The notes under the pieces: model-generated
What the model was told of the DNA's origin: nothing
Database searches by the model: none
What the model saw: only the letters and a program-made list of their open reading frames with translations
Shown: positions 40,001 through 45,971 of the stretch, one piece after another
How the letters are laid out: each line of letters begins with the position of its first letter
How positions within the stretch are numbered: position 1 is the first letter of the stretch
Position numbers and translations under genes: made by a program
Source: Methylococcales bacterium
GTDB lineage: Bacteria; Pseudomonadota; Gammaproteobacteria; Methylococcales; Methylomonadaceae
DNA: 45,971 nt
Assembly (NCBI GenBank): GCA_028713055.1
Contig: JAQTOX010000005.1
Span: forward strand, 1-45,971
Reading direction: 5' to 3'

Positions 40001-43000
40001 AACTTCATTCCAACACCCCAAATCCCCCGTTTTATATAACACTGACGTTGAGAATTGTGGCATCGAAACAAAACTGGCGGCGGTTAATTCTGGTGCGTTG
40101 ACATAACCTTCTGCTACACCAATTCCTGCAATATAAATTTCCCCCGCTACGCCAATCGGTACTTGATTTAGCGCATCATCGAGTAAGTAAAATTCTAAAT
40201 TTGAAATTGCCGAACCAACAGGAATACGTTGTGAATAATCACCTTCTGGATTCACACGATAAAACGAGGCACAAACCGACGTTTCTGTAGGACCATACGC
40301 ATTGAAATAGTTACATTGTTTCGCGTAATACAGCGCGTCATCAATGTTTGCGGCTTCACCAGCGGTAATCAATGTTTTAAGTGTGGGTAATGGCTGACGT
40401 TGTAGAGCTTGCAAATAAACAGGCGGTAACGTGATATGTGTTACGCCATAACGCGCTAAATAATTCACAAATTCAGTGGTGTCGTTAATGGTCGCTTGTT
40501 CAATTGTGACTAATCTCGCTCCACTCAACAATGCCATAAACACTTCCGATAATGACGCATCAAAAGCCATCGAGGCAAATTGCAAAACAGTATCTTCAGC
40601 CGTTACCGAAAAACCATTAACTTGCGCTAACGCCATATTCACAAAGCCAGCGTGTTTAACTTTTACGCCTTTTGGATGCCCCGTTGAACCAGATGTGTAC
40701 AAAATGTAAGCTACGTCATCAGGCGAAATTTCACGTTTAGGATTAACAGCATCATGCTCAACTTTATTCGCCCATGCTAAATTTGAATAAGCTGTTGATA
40801 ACGTTTCGGGCAACGCAATTTCAGCACGATGCAAAATCAATTTGCAGTCACTGTCTTGCAACATAAATTGAATACGTTGCAACGGTAAATCGCTATAAAT
40901 TGGCAAATACACCGCACCAATTTTTAAACACGCCAACATCAATACAACATCAACACGCTCGCTATAAACGGCAATCACAGCGCGTTCAAGATTTAATAGC
41001 TGTAATTTTTCAGCAAGAGAATTCGCTTGATGATTTAACTGCTCATACGTTAGCGAAACATCTGGTGACATCAATGCCACATGATTCGGTGTCAGTAAAA
41101 CTTGCTGTTCAAACGCATCAGCAATCGTTTGTTTTGTAATTTCAATTGGCTGCGGATTGAATGAAGTTAATTGTTCAATCTCGCTAAAACTCAGCATCGG
41201 CAACGTCGAAATCGCTTCATTCGGCTGTTGCAAAATGCTATCAAACAACTGCAAAACGTGGTTGCCCATACGTTGCATTCGCGTTTTTGAATACAAATCG
41301 GGATTAAAATTTAAATCCAACGCCAAACCATCGGCATCCTCGCCAAAGTGAAAGAGCAAATCGTAACGGCTAATGTCCCAGTGATTTTCTTTTACAAAAG
41401 GTTCGATGCTCAAACCCTCGACGGCAGGCGTTCCCATTTCATTATTTTGCAACGCCAACATCACGTCAAAAATCGGTGAACGACTCATGTCTCGTTGCAA
41501 TGTTAAATCGTCTACTAAAACATCAAATGGGTAAAGTTGATGATCGAAAGCATTTGTAGCAGTAATTTTTATTTGTTCTAAAAGGGCTTCAAACGATTTT
41601 GACGGTTCAATAAAATCACGCAACGCTAACGTATTAACGTAAAAACCTTGTTGATTTTCTAACTCCGCATGACCACGACCTGCAACTGGCGTTCCTAAAA
41701 TCAAATCTTGTTGCCCTGAATAACGATGCAATAAAATTTTTACCACCGCACACAACCCCATAAAAAGGCTGACGTGATTTTTATTTAACAGCGATTTGAA
41801 TTGTTGCAGTGCGAAATCAGGCAATTTGAAATGCAATGTTTCGCCGTTAAACGTTTGCACCGCAGGACGTGGATAATCCGTAGGCAATTCTAAAATAGGC
41901 AGTTCACCGGCTAATTTATCCAGCCAGTAATCACGATGTTTAAGCGATTTATCAGACTGAAGATACGCATTTTGCCACGCGGCATAATCTTTATACTGAA
42001 TAGTCAACGGGGAGAGCGAAGGCACGTGACCACTCATCAAATCACGATAAGCTCTTAACCATTCACGAGTCAAAACACCCAAAGACCAGCCGTCGCTAAT
42101 GATGTGATGAATGTTAAACAGTAAAACATGACGTTGAGGTGCGAGTTTCAACACGCTAGCTCTGAAAAGTGGCGCGTGCTGTAGATTAAATGGCAACCTC
42201 AAATCGTTATCAACGCAGACTAAGGCTTGCGCGTCAGCATCGGCAACGCCACTTAAATCAATTAGTGGTAATTTAACGGTGAAATCGTCGATAACTTGGC
42301 GCGGTTCACCATCACATTCAATAAAACGAGTTCGCAACGATTCATGACGATTCACAATCGCTTGCAACGAATTTCGCAACACATCGATATTGAGTTCGCC
42401 GTTAAATAGCAAGGCTTCTGGCAAATTATAAGCCACCGAATCGATGTGCATTCTGTCCATTAACCACAATCGTTTTTGCGAATGTGAAACAGCATAATCA
42501 GCAGCAATTTGCACTGGCAAAATTTCTTGTTGCGCGTCAACGTTGGTTTTGGAAATTAAATTGGCTAAATGACGAATCGTTGGTTGTTCGAAAAAATCTT
42601 TTAAACTGATATCTACGTTAAACGTTTTATAAATCCCCGCAATCATCCGCATTGCTTTTAACGAATCGCCGCCCATATCAATAAATGCGTGCGTTACGCC
42701 GATTTTATTTAGCCCAAGCAACTTTTGCCATTGTTCAACGAGTTGAATTTCGATTTCATTTTCAGGAGCTTGATAGTCTTCGCTATAAAGCAATTCATCA
42801 GGTTTTGGCAAAGCTTTTCTATCCACTTTGCCGTGCAAATTGAGCGGCATTTCTGTCAATGAAACAAAAAATGTTGGCAACATCGTAGACGGCAACCATT
42901 GGCGTAAATGGTCGCGTAATGCGTCATTACTTAGCGGTTCACGCGCCACAAAATAACACACCAAAACACCGTCTTGTGCGATAACAACGGCTTGTTCAAT

Positions 43001-44281
43001 CGTTTCGTGCGTCAAAACGGCTTGTTCAATTTCAGTTAATTCAATGCGAACACCGTTAATTTTGACTTGATTATCTTGACGACCTAAAAACTCAACGACA
43101 TGATTTTCTAAATAACGTCCCATATCGCCTGTTTTATAAACAATATCTTCGCTATCTTGATGCAAAGGATTTTGTACAAAAACGGTCGCCGTTAATTCGG
43201 CATCGCGATAATAGCCTTTGGTTCTAAAAGGCGTTTTGATAAAAATTTCGCCGATTTCCCCCGTCGCACATAACCGTCCGTTTTTAATAATTAGTAACGC
43301 ACTGTTTGAAATCGCCTGACCAACTGGAATCATAGCTTGTGGCTGCGATGGCAACGTTTTAATCGGAAAATAGGCTTTTGCTAATGTCGTTTCAGAAGGA
43401 CCGTAAAGGTTCACTAATTCAATTCGCTCACCAAATAATTCGCGCCAAGCCATCACATCTTTGGCATAAAGTGGTTCGCCAGCCAATAAAACTTTTTTCA
43501 AATCCGGCAAATGTAAATGCGGTGAATCTTGAAATTCTTTAATCAACACGCGAAAAATTGACGGTACACAATGTAACAACGTAATTTTATTTTCAGCCAA
43601 CCACGTTGGTAAATAAGACGTTTTTTTGCGTGCTTCCGTATCAGGGATAACCAACGTGCCGCCAGATAATAACGGTACAAAAATATCACGTAAACTCACA
43701 TCAAAAGTGGGTGGGGCTAACCAACAGATACGCGAATTTTCATTTAATTCAAACGTTTTCATTTCCCAATGAATAAAATGACTCAACCCTTTGTGTTGAC
43801 CTTCAATGGCTTTTGGAAAACCTGTCGAACCAGAAGTAAAAATAATGTAGGCACTGTCATTTCCATCAACAACAACTTCGGGTTCTGAACTAATTTCTGG
43901 TTGAAATTCGTGCAGCAACGTTACAGGAACAGAATAATCGGCGGCTAATTCGGGATTATTCGTAATAATCAGTTTCGGAGCGGTTTTTTCAATGATGAAA
44001 TCAAGGCGTTTTTTCGGCGTTTCAGAATCTAACGGCATAAAAATCGCACCCGCTTTTAACACGCCTAACATCGCTACAACATAATCAATGCTTGTACCGA
44101 TTAGCAAGCCAACAACGTCGCCTTTTTGTATTCCTTTTTCAATTAGCGACGCTGCAATTTGATTCGCATATTGATTCAACTGCACGTAGGATATATTTCG
44201 GTTTGTTTCTGCAATTGCTGTGTTATTTGGAAAAGTTTGACTACTATGCAGAAAAACACTGTGAACCAATTTTTTATCCAT
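37016..44281 (-). CDS. NRPS, A-T-C-A[MT]-T-E
   Basis: A1 (AYIIFTSGSTGFPKAIEG), T1 (FIDMGGDSLKAM), C (HSQKRLWLMDRM, FNIHHIISDGWSLG), A2 (VAYILYTSGSTGHPKGVKVKH), inserted methyltransferase (VVEIGPGPEVILSRLCLEAGAEKIYAIE), T2 (YFHRGGDSIRAIQIV), epimerisation domain (FCHHLVIDGVSWRILLEDF, EMEGHGRDEL, IGFNYLGQMD). Start taken at MDKKLVH (44281). Confidence 0.93.
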   Translation of the reverse strand: MDKKLVHSVFLHSSQTFPNNTAIAETNRNISYVQLNQYANQIAASLIEKGIQKGDVVGLLIGTSIDYVVAMLGVLKAGAIFMPLDSETPKKRLDFIIEKTAPKLIITNNPELAADYSVPVTLLHEFQPEISSEPEVVVDGNDSAYIIFTSGSTGFPKAIEGQHKGLSHFIHWEMKTFELNENSRICWLAPPTFDVSLRDIFVPLLSGGTLVIPDTEARKKTSYLPTWLAENKITLLHCVPSIFRVLIKEFQDSPHLHLPDLKKVLLAGEPLYAKDVMAWRELFGERIELVNLYGPSETTLAKAYFPIKTLPSQPQAMIPVGQAISNSALLIIKNGRLCATGEIGEIFIKTPFRTKGYYRDAELTATVFVQNPLHQDSEDIVYKTGDMGRYLENHVVEFLGRQDNQVKINGVRIELTEIEQAVLTHETIEQAVVIAQDGVLVCYFVAREPLSNDALRDHLRQWLPSTMLPTFFVSLTEMPLNLHGKVDRKALPKPDELLYSEDYQAPENEIEIQLVEQWQKLLGLNKIGVTHAFIDMGGDSLKAMRMIAGIYKTFNVDISLKDFFEQPTIRHLANLISKTNVDAQQEILPVQIAADYAVSHSQKRLWLMDRMHIDSVAYNLPEALLFNGELNIDVLRNSLQAIVNRHESLRTRFIECDGEPRQVIDDFTVKLPLIDLSGVADADAQALVCVDNDLRLPFNLQHAPLFRASVLKLAPQRHVLLFNIHHIISDGWSLGVLTREWLRAYRDLMSGHVPSLSPLTIQYKDYAAWQNAYLQSDKSLKHRDYWLDKLAGELPILELPTDYPRPAVQTFNGETLHFKLPDFALQQFKSLLNKNHVSLFMGLCAVVKILLHRYSGQQDLILGTPVAGRGHAELENQQGFYVNTLALRDFIEPSKSFEALLEQIKITATNAFDHQLYPFDVLVDDLTLQRDMSRSPIFDVMLALQNNEMGTPAVEGLSIEPFVKENHWDISRYDLLFHFGEDADGLALDLNFNPDLYSKTRMQRMGNHVLQLFDSILQQPNEAISTLPMLSFSEIEQLTSFNPQPIEITKQTIADAFEQQVLLTPNHVALMSPDVSLTYEQLNHQANSLAEKLQLLNLERAVIAVYSERVDVVLMLACLKIGAVYLPIYSDLPLQRIQFMLQDSDCKLILHRAEIALPETLSTAYSNLAWANKVEHDAVNPKREISPDDVAYILYTSGSTGHPKGVKVKHAGFVNMALAQVNGFSVTAEDTVLQFASMAFDASLSEVFMALLSGARLVTIEQATINDTTEFVNYLARYGVTHITLPPVYLQALQRQPLPTLKTLITAGEAANIDDALYYAKQCNYFNAYGPTETSVCASFYRVNPEGDYSQRIPVGSAISNLEFYLLDDALNQVPIGVAGEIYIAGIGVAEGYVNAPELTAASFVSMPQFSTSVLYKTGDLGCWNEVGQIEYLGRKDQQVKVSGYRIETAEVDFALRQFTAINQAFVTTQRDANGQNALCAYYTRAKKVELFPSIAEFYVYDDVVYGSMATDYARNDRYRAAFGKVLKGKIVVEIGPGPEVILSRLCLEAGAEKIYAIELLEETYLKAKQTLKRLGLEDKIHLMHGNAMTAELPEKVDYCISEIVGGIGGSEGAAKIINSARRFLHNPQNMLPTRSLTKIAAFSLSENDFEFNFSAIAAHYVERIFTEVGYPFDLRLCVKNFAESAILTNADVFEDLDYTHEIPLETQHEIVLNFEQDSIFTGFLVWLTLYPDADEVIDILHSQDSWIPVYLPVSIAGIKVSKGDVFKATLQRKLCANGLNPDYFINGTLTKMDDSTLPISYSAYHDQPQFRASEFYQRLFNEEAKIPVRSALAVEELRDFLAESLPAYMIPTHFMELESLPLSVAGKINLKALPAPFVVEQNEHFAAPTTDIEKQLVEIWQDVLDQSPIGIHDHYFHRGGDSIRAIQIVARLRDRNLKLDVRDIFQYPTIYELATQVRELVKTIDQHPVTGDVPLTPIQQWFFTQNNSAPHHFNQAVVLKFNQRVEKSNLQTVFEALHFHHDALRTQFEIEKGYLQKISEPYKFPGLQEVDLRQHVEPSQAMQQHADLAQAAIDLKSGSLFNAVLYHLPECDYVLLFCHHLVIDGVSWRILLEDFSTAYQQILNGQPIALPAKTDSFKNHAEQLLKYAESSDLNQQLSYWQTVTASVNPKPQASGATVADIGEFSLNLNEADTHLLLTDIHRAFNTRIDDVLLAALAMSVYQWRGDSQTLIEMEGHGRDELADLNTQRTVGWFTTAYPKLLHYDSGQDLATLVKETKESLRKIPNKGLGYGVLRYLGKHSELALTPEIGFNYLGQMDAEDKNELFSIDWQGLGQAVSSQMPLAHELDILSLVDKKSLCVHISYNKQRFSADNIRQFGELYSQNLSHICAFCMEQDSSEITPSDLTYQDISLDELDSLFAE
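38825..39825 (-). other. Methyltransferase domain embedded in NRPS A2, PRMT-like
   Basis: From VELFPSIAEFYVYDDVVYGSMATD to FYQRLFNEEA, between A8 (YRIETAEVDFAL) and A9 (LPAYMIPTHF). Boundaries approximate. Confidence 0.75.
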
Positions 44282-44323
44282 TTTTATGTCCTTTTGTTTG
44301 TTGAGATTACACATCACTACGTT

Positions 44324-45196
44324 TTACTGATTACCTAAAATAACGGGCATTCCATCTTTTCCAGAGCCAATGACCACAACTTTCGCATTTTCAGATTTTG
44401 CCAAATCGAGTGTTGCATGTACGCCTTGCCATTTAATCAGCTTGTCCGTCAATGTTTTAGAAATAATCGCTTGGTAATTTTCAATCCCTGCTGCTTCAAT
44501 TGCCTTTCTTTCGGATTCCTTTTTTTCCACTTCTAACATAAAGTCATACGTTGCTAACTTTTGTTGTTCAACCAACTTTTTTTCAATCGCTGATTTAATG
44601 ACATCCGGCAATTCAATCGACCTGATAATAATGTCTTCAACCACAATATAATTTCGAGAGGTTTCTTCAACGGCTAACCACATGATTTTATTCAAAACCC
44701 CTTCTCTGTTAGTGTAGACATCTTCAGCTTCAAGCGTACCGATGTTTTTTCTCAAAACAGATTCAATTTGCGGCATGATGATACGGTCAACGTAATCGGG
44801 TCCTACTTTTTGATGTAAAACGCCAAGCATTTCATAATCTGGATGGAAACGAATCGATAATTTTAGCGTAATGGGTAGACCAAGGTTGGTCAGTACAATC
44901 AACTCGTGATTAACCGCTTGTGTTCTGACTTGGTAAATGTACATTTTGTTCCACGGCAAAATAAAATGCACCTGCTCTGGATAAATGTAATCTGTGTCAG
45001 TACCTTGTGAGAAACGTCGGTATAAAACCCCAGCTTCGCCAGAATTAATTGTGATGACGATATTATCGAAAAAAAACACGAGCGTTAAGGTCAGTAAAAT
45101 ACCTACAGTGATTAGTGTTGGAGTGCTATTTTTTATCCAAAAACGAATTTTTTCCCAGATTCTATATTTACGTTGTTCTATTTTGGTATTTTTCAT
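44324..45196 (-). CDS. SPFH/Band-7 (prohibitin-like) membrane protein
   Basis: N-terminal TM STPTLITVGILLTLTLVFFF; INSGEAGVLYRRFSQG...; LPITLKLSIRFHPDYE; long charged helix VEQQKLATYDFMLEVEKKESERKAIEAAG. Confidence 0.88.
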   Translation of the reverse strand: MKNTKIEQRKYRIWEKIRFWIKNSTPTLITVGILLTLTLVFFFDNIVITINSGEAGVLYRRFSQGTDTDYIYPEQVHFILPWNKMYIYQVRTQAVNHELIVLTNLGLPITLKLSIRFHPDYEMLGVLHQKVGPDYVDRIIMPQIESVLRKNIGTLEAEDVYTNREGVLNKIMWLAVEETSRNYIVVEDIIIRSIELPDVIKSAIEKKLVEQQKLATYDFMLEVEKKESERKAIEAAGIENYQAIISKTLTDKLIKWQGVHATLDLAKSENAKVVVIGSGKDGMPVILGNQ

Positions 45197-45222
45197 GGTT
45201 CTAAATGCTCTCCGATTTAATT

Positions 45223-45971
45223 TTAACTACCGCTCAATTCGGCTAATTCTCGTGCTAAAAGCTCTGCAATATCGCAATCCATGGATTGATCTTTTTCTTC
45301 AATAAACAGTTCGGGAATAATGTCGTTCATTATATGTATGTGTAAATCTTCCAAGGTCGGGTAATCAAAAACTAGCGTTGAAGATAACGATTTTTTAAGA
45401 TCAGCTTCCAGACGGTTTTTAAGTTCCACAGACATCAATGAATCCAATCCTAAATCAAAAAAGCGACGACGTTGTTCAATATGGGAATTTAATCCCAATA
45501 CCGCTTTCACTTTGTCGTGCAAATAATTTTGCAATGTCGTTTGACGCTCAGATAAATTTAACTGAGCAAGTTGCTCAACAAAACTTTGCGTTTTTGATGT
45601 CGTAGTGGGTGAAACAGTTTGGGCTTTCAAACCCGACAAAAATGCGGGCGTGATCGAAGTCAAGGAATTTTGCCAATACTGTGTCCAATTCAAATCTAAT
45701 GCGCCAATTTGTGTCACACCTTGTGACAACAACGATTTAAAAAGAGTTAGACCCTGCCGTAACTCAATTTGCTTCCAGCCTAATTTTAATACGCGTTGCT
45801 GATCTTGTGTTTGCAAGCCTTTCAGCATCCCGACTTCACCCCAAGGTCCCCAATTGATACTTAAGGCGGGTAAATTTTTCAATTTTCGATAATGCGCCAA
45901 CGCATCTTGAAACGCATTTGCTGCTGCATAATTTCCTTGACCAGGTGCGCCGAGCAACGCGGTTGCCGATG
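45223..45971 (-). CDS. Polyketide synthase, C-terminal part (KR end + ACP), truncated by window edge
   Basis: SATALLGAPGQGNYAAANAFQDALAHYRKLKNLPALSINWGPWGEVGM (KR C-terminus) and FFDLGLDSLMSVELKNRLEADL (ACP). The frame is open through 45971. Confidence 0.92.
   Translation of the reverse strand, partial: SATALLGAPGQGNYAAANAFQDALAHYRKLKNLPALSINWGPWGEVGMLKGLQTQDQQRVLKLGWKQIELRQGLTLFKSLLSQGVTQIGALDLNWTQYWQNSLTSITPAFLSGLKAQTVSPTTTSKTQSFVEQLAQLNLSERQTTLQNYLHDKVKAVLGLNSHIEQRRRFFDLGLDSLMSVELKNRLEADLKKSLSSTLVFDYPTLEDLHIHIMNDIIPELFIEEKDQSMDCDIAELLARELAELSGS

Noticed and set aside
33228-44281. Substrate prediction for the three A domains from specificity-code residues
   Set aside because: I could locate A4-A5 regions by eye but not align all code positions reliably, so no amino acids are claimed.
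45223-45957. ORF track start at 45957 as a real gene start
   Set aside because: It is a TTG (Leu) within the conserved KR segment SATALLGAPGQGNYAAAN; the frame is open to the window edge, so the gene is truncated.

Overview
This is a low-GC gammaproteobacterial window. The RuMP-pathway genes suggest a methanotroph or methylotroph, probably of the Methylococcales type (inference). It contains: (1) a chemotaxis locus on the minus strand: truncated ParA, CheY, MCP with a CheZ-like motif, CheY, STAS-like protein, CheA, CheY, CheR, HEAT-repeat protein, CheB, a triple-CheW protein and a soluble MCP with two signalling tips; (2) gyrA, a YeeE/YedE pair, ftsH and a DUF2069-like membrane protein on the plus strand; (3) formaldehyde-assimilation genes on the minus strand (hps/hxlA, phi/hxlB, tkt, two unassigned proteins sharing a repeated [ST]GVxKYL motif, and tal), followed upstream by glnS; (4) a GlcG/HbpS-like protein, a DUF3530-like hydrolase, a small lipoprotein and two tandem membrane-associated GTPases; (5) a PKS/NRPS cluster on the minus strand (ABC exporter, NRPS C-A-T-TE, NRPS A-T-C-A[MT]-T-E, SPFH protein, truncated PKS with KR-ACP). 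The best candidate for an undescribed system is the pair of GVxKYL-motif proteins between transketolase and transaldolase. One looks like a soluble 9-motif protein. The other looks like a membrane-anchored protein with a 3-motif C-terminal tail predicted to be cytoplasmic. Together they suggest a scaffold or localisation system for RuMP metabolism. All calls come from reading the sequence and supplied translations; no searches were run.
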